Assembly: GCA_905183005.1 (NCBI GenBank) | Contig: CAJJDO010000005.1 | Location: 456,641 to 520,640 of the forward strand | Direction of reading: 5' to 3' | DNA: 64,000 nucleotides | Origin: Paramecium pentaurelia | Lineage: Eukaryota > Ciliophora > Oligohymenophorea > Peniculida > Parameciidae | Part shown: positions 39,901 through 52,047 of the stretch, in pieces | Layout: every line of letters starts with the position of its first letter | How positions within the stretch are numbered: position 1 is the first letter of the stretch | Notes under the pieces: generated by a model | Told to the model about the DNA's origin: nothing | What the model saw: only the letters and a program-made list of their open reading frames with translations | Databases searched by the model: none | Made by a program: the position numbers and the translations under genes

Positions 39901-41431
39901 TGAAAATCATATTAAAGATAACGATTCTTAAAAATACTCAATTAAATCTAAGAAATCTAGAATATCAAATGCTTTAGAAAATATGAATGAAAGTCAATAA
40001 TTACATTAAAATGAATCTGAAGTGGATTTTAATTGTAATGATATCCCAAGCTAACGAACTTAAGAATTAGGTGAGATACAAAGAGAAATAGACAATGAAT
40101 TAGATCCATTAACAGATTCTTAAAAAAAAAATTTAAATAAAAAAGACGAATAGTAGTAAGAAACTAATAATAATCGTCCCATAATATCATTGAATTTATA
40201 AAATTTATAAGGGATGAATAAAAATTACAAGGATGATTAATTAGACACAGGAAGAACGGATGATAGTATGATAAACTAACTATTTGCTTAAGATAGAGAT
40301 ATAAATAATCATTTAGTTAGATATAATTCAGATTCCAAACCATAATTTAGGATGAAAAAGTAACATCTTTAAATGAATGATATTATATAAGAAAAATAAG
40401 AATCAGTAACTCCAGACAACTATACTAGATCTATGAATCCTACACCCAAACCAGGAGGAAGTTCTAAGCATCAGAAAAATGTCTATTCTTTTGGAATTTA
40501 AGAAGATTATAAGTGTAAATAAAGTATTTAGAGAGGACTTTCAGAGAAAGAAATAGAAAAAGATAAAAAAAAGAAAGAGAATTATTATTATAACAGAAAG
40601 TCACTTGAAAGTCATAGTAAAGGAAAAGATAAAGATATTAAAATGTTATCAGAGAAAGAAAAAGCCGAAAAAGATGATGAAGAAAAAATAAAATTACTAT
40701 AAATAAAATTATAATCCATATAAGAAGATAAATAAAAAAAAGAGAATCAAATAAGAGAACAATAAGTGAGAATTTAATGTATTTAATAAACTCTTAATGA
40801 AATTCCAGATATCTAACATTTAGATGGAAAAGAAGATTTTTATTTGAATAATCTTATAGATTTTGTTGATTATTACAAACAAAACAGATATAAGGATATT
40901 TCAAATATGAAAGATCCTAAATTAGCCAGTTTGATGAGAAACAGATTTTAGGAAATTTTATAGAAAGAAGAATAGTAATAAGAAGCTTATATTAAACAAG
41001 AATAATAACTTGAAAATGAGATTAAATTAAAATAGCAAATTAGTTATGTTTTGAAATTGCTATTTTAGGAGTATGATGTTTTAAAATAAAAATCTTTTTA
41101 ATTAGACCTAGATATAGTAAATTCACAATAAAAGGTATATCAAAAAATGAAAAAGCTAAGCATTAGTACAAAATTAATCCAAAATTTAAGATAATTAGAT
41201 AGTGATTAATAACATGTAACTAATGAATTTAAAAATTTTATTACATGTAATAGAATGAATTTTGATCATGAAGAATTGATAAAGTTTATACAGTCTGAAA
41301 CTACTGTTTAAGAGAATGTGTATCATTCTATTTAAAAAATTAGAAATATAATAAAGGAAAGAATGAATCAAATAAAGGAAGGGGAGAAGGCTATGGAAGA
41401 ATAGCTTTTATGTAATATTTAAAAATATTGA
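33917..41431 (+). CDS. Giant Q/D/E/N/K-rich low-complexity protein, 2504 aa, one exon
   Basis: A single uninterrupted frame of 2505 codons including TGA 41429-41431, containing several hundred TAA/TAG Gln codons. The N-terminal 230 residues are Ser/Lys/Pro-rich and basic (MSKPPSKSSKSESQQKI). The middle, about 230-2000, is a near-continuous acidic Gln/Asp/Glu/Asn region, with a short D-Q-x repeat at about 233-269 and long heptad-like KDDIQEQ repeats at about 1505-1920. The last 350 residues are ordinary helical coiled coil (EKEIEKDKKKKENYYYNRKS and on to MEEQLLCNIQKY). No domain is recognised. The layout, with basic head, disordered acidic middle and coiled-coil end, would suit a scaffold or cytoskeletal matrix protein, but this is inference only. 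Absence of introns over 7.5 kb is unusual beside its neighbours. Confidence 0.85.
34612..34722 (+). repeat. 9-bp tandem repeat coding D-Q-x triplets
   Basis: About a dozen imperfect copies of taagatadt (AAGATAATT, AAGATAGTT, AAGATATTT) read as Asp-Asn/Ser/Ile-Gln. The only differences fall in one position of each unit, as expected of recent slippage. Confidence 0.85.
38430..39700 (+). repeat. 21-bp (heptad) imperfect tandem repeats
   Basis: Units built on AAA GAT GAT ATT TAA GAA TAA (K-D-D-I-Q-E-Q) recur, best preserved at about 38800-38860 and decayed elsewhere. A seven-residue period with one hydrophobic position per unit is compatible with a long single helix or weak coiled coil. Confidence 0.8.
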
Positions 41432-41485
41432 TCTAATTGATATATGTATTTGAATTAAATTATATCAGTATAGTAAATAATATAT

Positions 41486-42871
41486 TCAAAGTTTAATAAT
41501 TTTAATGGTTTTATTTTAATCTCCTATTAATATCTATTAAGATAAGGGTAGTAAACAAGTAATTTTATCAGTTAATTAAATTTTGCGAGTTTTTTGAAAG
41601 GACTATATAATGACATTTTAGTCTTTTAGAATAATAATCTAATTTTTAGGCATAGCATAGACCCAATCAGCATCTAATTATATTTCTGAATTAAAAATTA
41701 GATTATTTTTTATATCATCAAAGACGATTAATGATTTTTAAGTAGTAAGTATGTATAATTATTGATCTTCATAGAAAATGGTTTTGATATGTTTATCAAG
41801 TTATATTATTTAAATATTATTTATATCATCAATTATTTAATGTATTTAATTATCTATGGCAATTATAATTTGTTTAGGAGTAACACTTAAGCATTTTACA
41901 TTTCCACTTAAAGGTATTTTATAACTTTGATAAGTTAAGAAATTGGCAGTCAAAATATATAATGATCCTTATTAATCTAAATGTAATTAGATAGGAGGTT
42001 CTTCTATTCTAATTGATTATAAATATTTAAAAGGACCATGCATAGAATCAGATATCCATTAGATTATTTAACCATCACTACTACTAGTATAGAATGTTTT
42101 ATTATTAGCTTATATGATAATTTTAGTCATTTATTTAATTGGCCTATAATGTTATCCTATACAAGTAACTATCTTAGAGTATTAATTTAATGTGTATAAT
42201 TTGTAATTTTAACAGCAAATAATAAGATCAGTTTAATTAGGATCATTTTGGATATGAACAGCTATAGATTATAAAATATAATGATCAAAATTTTAGATTG
42301 TTGATTAACTATTTTAACGAATTCGATTGTTTCTAGTTGTGATGTTTTCAGATTTACTATAATCTAAAGAACATTGATTCATATTATGATTATCTTTGTA
42401 CCACATCAAAGATTAATTTCTAAGACCATCATTAGTATGTTATTCAATAATTTAATTTTTGTTTTATCTATTGTTATTTAAATACTTATATGATTCTCTT
42501 TGATATTTTATATTCATATGTGATCTTTCTGTTTCAGTTCCACCTAAATGACTATAATTAGTGGGGTAAATAGTATTATTTTGTTTTCGTTTAGAAATTG
42601 TTTGTTTGTCTTAATTTACAGACTCACAAAATGCTGATGTATTTATATCTTACATATTTTAATTGAATCTATCTCGAAAAAATTGTAATATTTTTTTATC
42701 ATTTTTAGGTTTCTTTTTAGATAATATATCGTTGAGTGATTAACCAATTTGTTGAATTTTTTAAAGTGAAAACTTCATTGATGTTTAAGGTCTTTTGAAT
42801 TATGTAATTTTATATTCATCTAATTCTGTAATTCCACTCATTTTATTTGGAGTTATCGAACGTATACTCAT
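41486..42871 (-). CDS. Beta-propeller (WD40-like) protein, 461 aa
   Basis: Intronless minus-strand frame starting MSIRSITPNKMSGITELDEY. Residues 1-200 are basic, Asn/Ser-rich and probably disordered. Residues about 200-461 consist of repeated four-strand blocks with ends like SSSDGQIIQWISD and QILIGDQNKTIKIIKL, the latter a typical last WD40 blade. Some blades lack the GH and WD dipeptides, so this is a divergent propeller. Function is unknown; such proteins usually serve as interaction platforms. The 3' end is 54 bp from that of the giant Q/D/E protein (convergent), and the 5' end is 56 bp from the pseudokinase start (divergent). Confidence 0.75.
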
Positions 42872-42927
42872 ATATATAATTATTATATTAATAATTAATT
42901 ATTATATTAATAAATAGAAATTATAAA

Positions 42928-44486
42928 ATGGGGCAAAGTAGTTCTACACCTGGATTTAATTTATAGCAATATTAATATTTAAATTAGATAATAGATCCCA
43001 GATTTGGAAACATCAAGTTATATTAAAAGAATGAGACTGGAGAAACAATTTGCATAATTGAAAAAAATTTCATTTAGATCAACAATCCTATAAAAAATCT
43101 AGATCATCCTAACATTTTAAAAGTCCATTACTATAAGGCTGATATATGTAAAGTAAGTATTTTATATAATACTTTAGAATATTTGTTCATCCTTTACAAA
43201 ATTACAACTTATTTAAGAATATGTAAGTAATGAGTTAAGATCTAACATTAAAAATAGAGCTAACAAATAGTAATATTTTGAAGAGAAATAATTATGGGGT
43301 TTGCTATCTATGTGTTTAAAAGCATTAATGTATTTTAAATCATTTTAAATATATCCAATGGACTTAAAAAATATACTCCTTTCTAATTAAGGGACCATTA
43401 AATTTTAATCTTATTATGATATTTCTAATAGTCAATACATGCAATTATTGAATTAGATAACAGAAGATATTCACATATCACCTGAGGAATTAGAATGCTT
43501 AAAATTAAAAGAACAAGTATTAAACTTAGATTTTGAGAAATGTGAAATATTTTAATTGGGATTAACGGCATTATGGTCTGCAACTCTGGCTGATACTAAT
43601 TCATTATTTAGTTATGATACTCTCAATGTAATATTTCACAATATAATTTCAGTATAGTGAATATGAGATGAAACAACGAATAGAAGAATTAAATTATAGT
43701 TAATAATTTAAAAACATCTTATTAAAAATGCTAAAAAGATTTCCTCAAGACAGAGGATCATTTAATGAACTTCTCTAAGTAGTATCTTATCATGAATGTA
43801 ATGAGAATCTATTAGAAATCAAACCATTAAATTAAATAGATTAAAGCATATAATAAATATCTAGAATAAAATAATAATATAGTTCAAGATCACTATTATC
43901 TGACAATAATATTATAAAAAATTAAAATGAAGATTGTTAAATCTCGAGGATTTCAAATTAATCTAACTTTTAATTATAATAAAATGAAACCAGCAAAATA
44001 TCTTTGGATAATAAATTTAATATTTCTGAATCTTAAAATTCACTCAAACCAGATATACATCCAATGAATAAATATAGAAATAAACCTAGCTTTTCATAAA
44101 ATAAATAATAATTAGATACATAGAATATATATTTATAAATAGGTACTCCTAACCATTCTCCAGAATCAAAAAATACATCCAAAATATCTTTATCAACAAA
44201 ACATCAATTTTCTCAAGCTCCAAAACCAACAAGTTTATTAGCAAATCCTCTTAAATCAAATTAATAACCATAGTAATAATATAAAAATACAAATCTAAAA
44301 CCATCTAAAGCTGAAAAACCATAAAGTCATCATTAACTTTATGATACATCTTATTTCTCATAATTATCATTAATGAGTAATAGGAGTATTCTAGAAAATA
44401 AAGTTGAAGATGCAATACTAAAAAGTAAAATAGCTTTAGAAAAATTTGATTAAACAATTAAGTAAACAAAATAATTTAGAAATTGA
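42928..44486 (+). CDS. Protein kinase-like protein, probable pseudokinase, 502 aa
   Basis: Residues about 15-270 follow the protein kinase fold: an N-lobe with beta strands, a hinge-like EYVSNELRS, a helix ending LKALMYFKSF, then YPMDLKNILLSNQGTIKFQS where the catalytic loop HRDLKPEN should be, and an end LLKMLKRFPQDRGSFNELLQ like the last kinase helix (PxxRPS). The Gly-rich loop is absent, HRD is replaced by PMD with a shortened loop, and no DFG is seen, so catalysis is unlikely. The C-terminal 230 residues are Ser/Asn/Gln-rich and end in a short helix. Introns: two of 25 nt. N-terminal MGQSSSTPG could be N-myristoylated (Gly2, Ser5-6), which would place it at a membrane. Confidence 0.75.
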
Positions 44487-45104
44487 TTATGTACATTTCA
44501 ATTGATTTTGATTGATATATATATATATATATCATGATTTGAATACTAAGCATTTTAAAAACATCATTGTTTATTCCTAAAATTTATTTTTTTTCAATTA
44601 AGAAATATCTTTTATTTCTAATACATCTATTATAAAATAATATAGATAAATTATATCTAGATACATCTTAAATTTTAAGCCTAAGATAAATCTTAAATTA
44701 ATTAACTTAATAGAAACTACACATGTATTTGAGAGAAATAAGATAGGTAACCATTTTTTTTAATTATTATTTTTTTAGTGATTGCATGTTATTTAAATAA
44801 TATAATTAATCTATATAATAATCTAAAATAATTTGAGTGTAAATTTCATTATGATTATTATTCAATTCAAAATATAGTTGTACATAAAATATATGAATAT
44901 AGAGAAATATAAGTTTATACCTGAAAGTAAATGAATTTTTGAATATCTTAATTGGTTTCTAATTGATAATTATATATATTATTAGACTTTCTCTGAAAAA
45001 GAGTGATTATTTTTAATTGCTATTACATAAGCTATAGTTAGATAGTTGTATTCATTCAGAAGATTTTAATAAATATTTAAAATTAAAAAAAAAATATCGT
45101 AAGA
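44487..45104. other. Intergenic, AT-rich
   Basis: About 620 bp without a gene. It holds a (TA)n run at about 44515-44532 and should include the promoter of the RPS29 gene. Nothing else recognised. Confidence 0.6.
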
Positions 45105-45324
45105 ATGCCAAACCATTTATTCAGAACTCATCCAAGAACCTACGGAAAAGATTCAAGAGGTTATCTATAAATAATATAAATAAAGAATGCAGAGTTTGTG
45201 CTGCTAGACAAGGTTTGATCAGAAAATATGGTATGAATGTTTGCAGAAGATGTTTCAGAGAAAACTATGAATTGATTGGCTTCCACAAAGTATTTATTCA
45301 TTAAGAATTATTAAGTATAACTGA
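45105..45324 (+). CDS. RPS29: Ribosomal protein uS14 (RPS29), 55 aa
   Basis: Small-subunit ribosomal protein at the head of the 40S particle. The spliced protein MPNHLFRTHPRTYGKDSREC continues with a zinc ribbon CRVCAARQGLIRKYGMNVCRRC and ends ENYELIGFHKYN, matching eukaryotic S29 in length and order. Two introns of 26 nt each, one inside the first Cys-flanking segment and one three codons before the stop. The exons use G/C-richer codons than most neighbours, as expected of a highly expressed gene. Confidence 0.97.
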
Positions 45325-45441
45325 TGGAATCGTAGTGAGATATATGTACATTATAAATATTTAATTTTACATTCTCCCCAATAAATTATACGAGAAATAA
45401 TCTTTGGAATATATAACAAACTTAGTTTAAGGTAGTAAAAA

Positions 45442-46447
45442 TCACAAATTTAATCCATCTCTTGACTTAATTCTCTTTCTAAAGAACCCTTCTATATCAT
45501 ATTATCCAGGACCCTAAAATACTTGATTAATTATACAGGAATGATTTCAGATTTTTGATTCCCTTTCTATGCCTTTCCAAAAGAAATAGAAGTCTTTCTT
45601 AGACTAGTGTAATCATTAATATAACTGAAAGGAGTAGAAGGTTTGGATTTTTATTGCACATTTTATTTAGGAAATGAAAACTTATTTATTTATAATTCTT
45701 ACACTCAAACTTCTACTTTAAGGTAGTTCATAATCACCTGGAGCAGGAGATTTCTCTTTTTTATTATATCCCCTTGATTCTGTACCAAAAATAGCTCTTG
45801 GAGAAGAATCAGTTGTAATTCTGGGAGAATAATCTGCTGGTCCAGGTCCTAATAACATTGATTTTTCCATTCTTGGACTAGTTCCAATTTTTATACTTTT
45901 TGTTTTGGTTTCTTAAAAACTATACTCACCAGGACCAGGAAAAATTTCAATTTTATTTTTCCTTTAACTTTTAGGTATTTTGAAACCAATATCTGCTCTT
46001 ATTAATGAAGGAATGTTGTAATATCCAGGTCCAGTTGCTGAAAAATTTATTTTTTATTTTCTTTCTGCTTTTGGAATGAAATAATTAGGGGCAAAAAATT
46101 TATTGGTTTGATTGCATTTGGCTAAACCTGGAGATTAATTGAGATTTGTTAATAATCGCTTTTCTTAAGGAAACTTAAATCCATGTGTTGTATATGATAA
46201 TTGGTTATATTTTCCAGGTCCTGGAGAATCAATTATTTTATAGAAGGAGTCTTTTGAACCTGACATCACTGCTCTTGGACTTTATCTAAAAGGAAGAATG
46301 GGATGATATTTTCCAGGACCTGGAGTGTTTATTATTGGCATCTCTTTTTTTCTTGAACCCATTGTATATGCTGGAGAATTAGGTATTTTACTGTAAAATA
46401 TTTAGGTTAATTACTCTTATTTAGCTATTAAATTTACCTTATTTCAT
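45442..46447 (-). CDS. SHIPPO-repeat (STPG/ODF3-type) protein, 312 aa
   Basis: At least six copies of the SHIPPO motif (P-G-P-G-x-Y) are visible: NTPGPGKYHP, DSPGPGKYNQ, ATGPGYYNIP, PGPGEYSF, GPGPADYSP, APGDYELP and IPGPGQYDIEGFF. Proteins with these repeats are found in axonemes and sperm tails, some as microtubule inner proteins. Three introns (22, 22, 23 nt): the first follows a four-codon start exon (MKQE), and the last joins IIP to GPGQY, rebuilding a perfect motif. The first 20 residues also carry a SPAYTMGSR box typical of the family. Confidence 0.9.
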
Positions 46448-46729
46448 TCCAACAACTTTAATGAATCAATAAAAATAAAATTAATTCATGCAAGTTTTCA
46501 ATATGAATTATATTTCATTATTTAATTTTATTTATTGGAGGAATTCCTTATTTTTGGTAAATAATAAAAAAATTATTATCTTAAGAAGAATAGTGAATGA
46601 ATCATATTATTGGATGGATAAAATATTTTATTTAATATTACTAATTATTTATTAAATATATTACGCTTAATGACATCATTATATTAAATTCATAAAAGTT
46701 AGCAAAAAAAAGATATTATAAATAATAAC

Positions 46730-47797
46730 ATGCTCATATTTTTGTTCCTTACTATTGCTACAGCCAGCAATTGTTTAAATCAATACGGATAAATCGTAGA
46801 CTATTGGTTGATCTTTAAATTACCTAAAGACACAGTCAATTAATATACAGGAATGGAGTATTATTACTGTGATTCTACAACTTAATGTGCAGAACTTAAG
46901 TATTAATATGACAAATTAAATGATTTCACTTCTGCACTCTAAGTAACCATGGAATAGGTTCACTTTAAGGATACAAATACAATGAATGTTATTTGGAATG
47001 ATTAGCCATTTGATAAGGATTATTATCCTGATATGGCTCATTCTAAAGGAGTCTTGAGTGCTTCCTTGAATGGCCAAGGCTTTATAATCAATCATTCAAC
47101 TCCTAAATTTCCAATTATGGATTCTAATTATGAGTAAAATTTAATCCCATATCTAGTGAAATAATATTAGGGATGCCATCTAATTCTTATACTAATGCTC
47201 AACATTTTATGTGTTTCAGTGTAACTACTTCTGAAATAGAAAGAATCGCTTAATAATTAATAATAGCTGAGGTGATCACAGTTAGGGCAAATTCACCATC
47301 TGATTTCAAAACAAAATACCCAAATTTATATAGTTTAAAAGATACTACTAGAAAATCATAATAAAGTAGTGGTTCACTTACAGTATAAACTCGATAAGGT
47401 TTATCCTTATAGGTGATTTCAACTAACTAACATAATTAAGTGGATTTTTATGCATCTATAGTAGCACCTAAATTGAAAGTTGGATTAGTAGTTTAAACCT
47501 GGGGAAGTGGAGGTTTATAGCCTCCTGATTGTACTTCATCATATTAAACATTCAGCAATTTATCTAGATTATAAAATGTAAAATTTTTGATAATATAATT
47601 AGGGATATAAATTTTCATACACAAAAGATCATTCAAAATTTGGTATTTCATTAAATTCAAATATCCCATATGTCTGTATGTCTGATATTAATAGATAAGT
47701 TAGTCAAAATAAAAGAGGAGGTACTGCTATATGTTTTATACATCATAATATATGGTCTTAAATAAATTATTAATTTATTGAAAGACAATAATGTTGA
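46730..47797 (+). CDS. DNASE2: Deoxyribonuclease II, 339 aa
   Basis: Acid endonuclease of lysosomes or phagosomes. MLIFLFLTIATASNC is a clear signal peptide. Family motifs follow: WLIFKLPKD, VIWNDQP, AHSKGVLSASLNGQGFIINH with STPKFP, QHFMCFSV, QTWGSGG, then the catalytic-site segment TKDHSKFGIS, CMSDINRQVSQNKRGGTAIC. Introns of 23 and 25 nt; the first restores DEIILGMPSNSYTNAQHFM after NY. Length agrees with animal DNase II (about 350 aa). In a bacteria-feeding ciliate a role in food-vacuole digestion is the simplest reading. Confidence 0.95.
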
Positions 47798-48404
47798 TTA
47801 ATCCTTATTTATATCATATAATTAAAAGTCTATTTACTTTATAATTGAATATAGAAATATTTATATATATATATTAATATTATTTTTCATATGACTTTAA
47901 GATTTAGTATTATTTATATTAAAAATTAAATTTCATTCTCATTCATTTAACTTCAAAATAAAATTGATTTTATCAAAAATAATAAATGAATAATTAAATA
48001 AATTAGTAATAAAAAAGTGGATTTGAAATTTGAGAATTCAAAATTAATTCTAAACTTCGAGTGCTAATTTATATATATATATATTTCAATAAATTTTGCC
48101 TTTTAAGCATTTAGTACTTAAATAACTAAAGGATTATGTATTAAAGTGATTGGAATTTCATAAATTAAAAAATATAATCAAGGATAGAGTTTAATATATA
48201 TTTAATAGTTTATATATTTTAAAAACAGATTTGATTAACTATTCAATAGATAAAAGTTAAAGTTGTATTCCTGTCTTATAAATTATGAGTAGCTAATATT
48301 GAAACCAAAACTGTAGTCATCCATAAATAAGTACAGTAGTTCTTAATAATAAAATAGTGATTATTTATTGATAATATTAATATATTTCAAAGAGACTCTG
48401 ATTA
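47798..48404. other. Intergenic, AT-rich
   Basis: About 600 bp; several (TA)n tracts (near 47860 and 48070). No gene or RNA pattern recognised. Confidence 0.6.
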
Positions 48405-48821
48405 ATGTTTTGCTGCAGTACTAAAAAGAAATAAAAAGAGTAAATAGTCTCCACTTAAAAGAAGAATAAGATCTTAACTGTAATTTTTTTATTTAATATT
48501 ACTTAGGAATTCTCAGAAGAAATAAACGATGAAGCAATGACACTCTACTAATCAGCCTACTATCAAAACATTTCAACAGTGTTTTAATATCCAGCAGAGC
48601 CAAACTCTATGAGGTAAACAATATGGTCATACAGATTTAGATCAGGTTCAAATTCTAAGACCACAAGATCTGTTGAACGTCTAACAAATGTTCTTCCAAT
48701 ATTTGTACCTCGAAAAACTTCATTCAATAGTTTTAAATATAGTAGAACTAATCAGAATACAAAATTTGTTTCCACTAAAAAAGGATTTACATTATTAGTG
48801 ACAAATACTAATCCTTGTTGA
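48405..48821 (+). CDS. Hypothetical protein, 129 aa, CC-containing N-terminus
   Basis: Spliced frame MFCCSTKKKQKEQIVSTQKK followed, after a 27-nt intron, by LTEFSEEINDEAMTLYQSAY and a basic Ser/Thr-rich end (RSGSNSKTTRSVERL, VPRKTSFNSFKYSR). The Cys-Cys close to the start next to a Lys run could serve as palmitoylation plus membrane anchoring, as in other MxCC proteins. No domain recognised. The intron is 3n and free of TGA, so the unspliced frame would also be open; splicing is inferred from the GT-AG ends. Confidence 0.55.
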
Positions 48822-49246
48822 TCTCAGTATTATAATTAACTTTATATTGTATAAATTCTCAATTCAAAGGATATTTATTTCTATAATCTTTTGAAATAAA
48901 TACCGACTTCAATGATTTTATATATTAACATATTTAATCTAAAATTTTTGGTTTTATTCAAAATGTATAATACTTCAACAATGAATGAATATTTACAATG
49001 CTCAATCATTAAACTTATTTCTTATAAATAACAATTAAGATTTTTGATTAGAAAGAAAAATCAATATTCTCAATTCTTAAATTCCTAATAATTATTTAAT
49101 ATTTAGATGACTATCTATAGATGTATCATTTAAATTATTTAATGAATAAAATTGTGCTTATGAAACCATTTATAAATAAATAAAAGCATAGTGTACAAAT
49201 TATTAATAAAATATAATCTTAGTCTTGATATGTTGGCATTTTAATC
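48822..49246. other. Intergenic, AT-rich
   Basis: About 425 bp; nothing recognised. Confidence 0.55.
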
Positions 49247-49734
49247 ATGTAACCCTTCACCCAGTTAATAATCTGGTCTCTAACTTCTAAATGTAATTAA
49301 TCTCATGAGATACTTTAGTCTCAATCATCATCATATTTACTTGAAGCATTAAATCAATTCCCATAATAAATTTAACAGAAAGCCTAGGTAATACAATAAG
49401 AGAACTAGAAATTAAGAAATGACAATCAACTTCTGTAATAATAAGTAAATCATTTAGAGAATAAGCAATAAGAATTGATTAATGAAGTATTATATCCTTC
49501 AATTTTAGATCCATGATTTAAGATAGTTAATTAAGAGAGTCTATAAAGAAGGGGAAGTGTCTGTTCAATACTTTAAAAATAAAAATGTAAATATCAAATA
49601 AATTACTCAAGGTCATTCTTGAAAACCATAATGACAGTTTAGAAAAAGCCCTCAAAAATTTATAAATGAATATTCAGATGTTTGGACAATTAAAAGAACT
49701 TTCAGAGCTTATGAAATAAGAAGATGAATTTTGA
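49247..49734 (+). CDS. Small coiled-coil protein, 146 aa
   Basis: Not recognised as a family. Residues about 35-80 are a strongly heptad-patterned coiled coil (QQIQQKAQVIQQENQKLRND, QLLQQQVNHLENKQQELINE), and the C-terminal 45 residues are helical (VILENHNDSLEKALKNLQMN, then LKELSELMKQEDEF). Two introns (22 and 25 nt) are required; each replaces a frame that ends in TGA with one that continues the helix. Probably cytosolic and oligomeric. Confidence 0.65.
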
Positions 49735-50690
49735 TAATCCTATGAATGTTAACTAACTACTATTTTATAACAATTAAGATATAATTATCATTTAAAGTAT
49801 TAAATTAATTATAATATTTCCATAATCAATATTAAACACCTAAATTCAATCATTGTTAAATAACTATTAAAATTTATTTAAACATTAGTTTTACAAAATT
49901 TATCATTCAATTTAAATATCTATATTAATAACATATATTCAATTCTTAAGATTATTAATGATTTATAGAACTTTAAAATAAATTAGATTAAATAATTTTA
50001 TTTGAAATATTTCAAAAAAATCCTCATGCTATTTTTATTTCATGAATTATGAAACTTCTTTTCTGAAATATTTCTACTTTAAATATGAAATTTACAAAAC
50101 TTATAATAATTAGTTTAGATATCATATAAAATAACTATAATAAAATAATAAAATTGAATTTAAGTTAGAATAAATATGTAAATTATCATATATATTTACT
50201 AATATAAGTTTTAATTAAATGATCTTATAAATTTAATTGATAATATCTTACACTGGTTTTCAAATTTATTTCCATAACTTAGATTTAAATATTGTTTCAC
50301 TTTACATTTAAGATAATAAGAAATCCATAGATAAATGAATGAAATTTTATAATCAAAACTTTACATTAATTTAACTATGTAACCAATACAAAGTTTTTAA
50401 TTTTGAAAAGAATTTTACCTTCTACTTTAAAAATATTGATCTATATGAGAAATATATATGAATTAGAAATTAACAATGTTATTATGATTTCAAAAAACTA
50501 AGTAAATTATAAAATTGGTCTAGAATTATCATCAAGTAGTTTAATATGACTACTTATATTGTATATTGCTAGTTAGAAATTTTAATAAATTTTAATTTTA
50601 TGATTTATTATTATGAATACAGATTAATAATTTTATTGAAATTTAAGTGCATATTAATTATATAAAATTATGTGCGAAAATTATTGTAGA
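49735..50690. other. Long intergenic region, very AT-rich
   Basis: About 950 bp, one of the longest spacers in the window. No frame shows coding composition and no RNA gene is seen. Confidence 0.6.
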
Positions 50691-51197
50691 ATGCAACTAT
50701 TATATTAGCTAAAGCAGAAAAAAAGTATAGAATCTAATTAACCGTCGGGTTTATATTAGAAAATCTCTTATATAGTAAAGAAAGCAAAATAGTAGGCTTA
50801 AAAGTCTCTAGGAGAGACATAAATTTAAGCTGTATTTAATGAAACAAGATTCTAATCTTCTAATAGATAACAGTTTTATAAATAAAACAAATTGAAGGAA
50901 ATAAAATATCAAATTAGTCATTTAAAGACAGAATAAAAATCTATAAACTTTGATTTTCATTAAAAAGTTTCAAGAAGATATGCAAAATCAATCACAGTGT
51001 AAAGAGATGAACCTCAAAATGAACAACAATATTATTAATCACCTTAAAATTATAGATTTGCATAATTTAATAATAGTCCAAAGAAAGTGATAATCTTTTC
51101 ATAAAGAGCTACACCTTAAAGAAAAAATATAAATATAGGATTGAATTTAGATACATTGGGAAGTTGGAGGAGGAATAGTTAGGATAGTTCTAAATGA
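50691..51197 (+). CDS. Hypothetical basic protein, 168 aa
   Basis: Single-exon frame MQLLYQLKQKKSIESNQPSG to SWRRNSQDSSK. It is Lys/Gln/Ser-rich and strongly basic, with no hydrophobic segment; several SP or TP sites lie in basic context (YYQSPQNYR, NNSPKKV, RATPQRK), possible proline-directed phosphorylation sites. No family recognised. Coding is supported by 169 codons without TGA and by a sharp change in composition from the flanking spacer. Confidence 0.65.
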
Positions 51198-51384
51198 TGA
51201 TTTTATTCTTATTTTCTCATATTGTTTAAATAATTAATATTTAGTGATTGGTAGCAAAATAAATTAATATATAGTAAACATAAGACTATAGAAAAGATGA
51301 TTAGACAATAGATTGCTACATCATTAAGGAATTGCTAATTTAAATTGTTTTATTGTATGTAAATAATCTACTGTATGTAATTAA

Positions 51385-51684
51385 TCATTTTGGTACATCC
51401 TTCTTTCTTTGTCTTCTTTATTCGACTTATTTCTTTCTTTCTTCTTCAATTAAATCCTTTCTTCCTGCATGCCAATTTGGTCCCTTTTTCCTTTATTATG
51501 GTCCTGTTGTGGCTGTTTAACCTCCAAATCTAAAGTATATAAAGAGTGAAAACCTTCTATTGAAGCAGATTCTTTTGTAGGCTCTTCCTTTTGGGATTTT
51601 GTGTCTTCTGACTTATTTTTCAATCTTTGGAGTTTACTTTCTAACTTTACCTGCTTTGGCTAAGGTTCCGTGAAGTTTTCCCAT
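51385..51684 (-). CDS. RPS30: Ribosomal protein eS30 (RPS30), 91 aa
   Basis: MGKLHGTLAKAGKVRKQTPK, IEKQVRRHKIPKGRAYKRIC and FNRRF match the eS30 core (KVHGSLARAGKVRGQTPK-type), a basic 40S protein. One 24-nt intron splits NRR from FGG. Unlike human FAU, there is no ubiquitin-like domain before the S30 part: translation starts directly at the S30 N-terminus. The C-terminus carries an extra 30-residue basic tail (WHAGRKDLIEEERKKQVEQR and on) beyond the usual end. Confidence 0.93.
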
Positions 51685-52047
51685 AATAAATATTTTTTAA
51701 TAAAAAGATTTAAATTTATTTGATTAATCAATCAGGGCTAACATCTTGTGTTTATTTAGGATTTTGAAAGATGTTAATTTATATTGTAGTTTTGATTTGA
51801 GTAGATATTAAGTTAAGAATAATCATACAAAGATCATATGTTATTTACAATATTAATTAAAAAGTTGAATAATTATAGATAAAATTATAGTATTTTACAA
51901 AAAGTTTAACAAAACCAATTAAATTAATGGAATAATTTATCTATTATTTAATAAAATCAATTCAATAATGTAAAATGATATCCCTAAAGAAATAATTTCA
52001 TAATTAATGAAAATACATAATATTTTAAATATTAATATTAATGATTT
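51685..52047. other. Divergent intergenic region, RPS30 / CRAL-TRIO gene
   Basis: About 360 bp between two start codons; must hold both promoters. No motif stands out. Confidence 0.55.
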
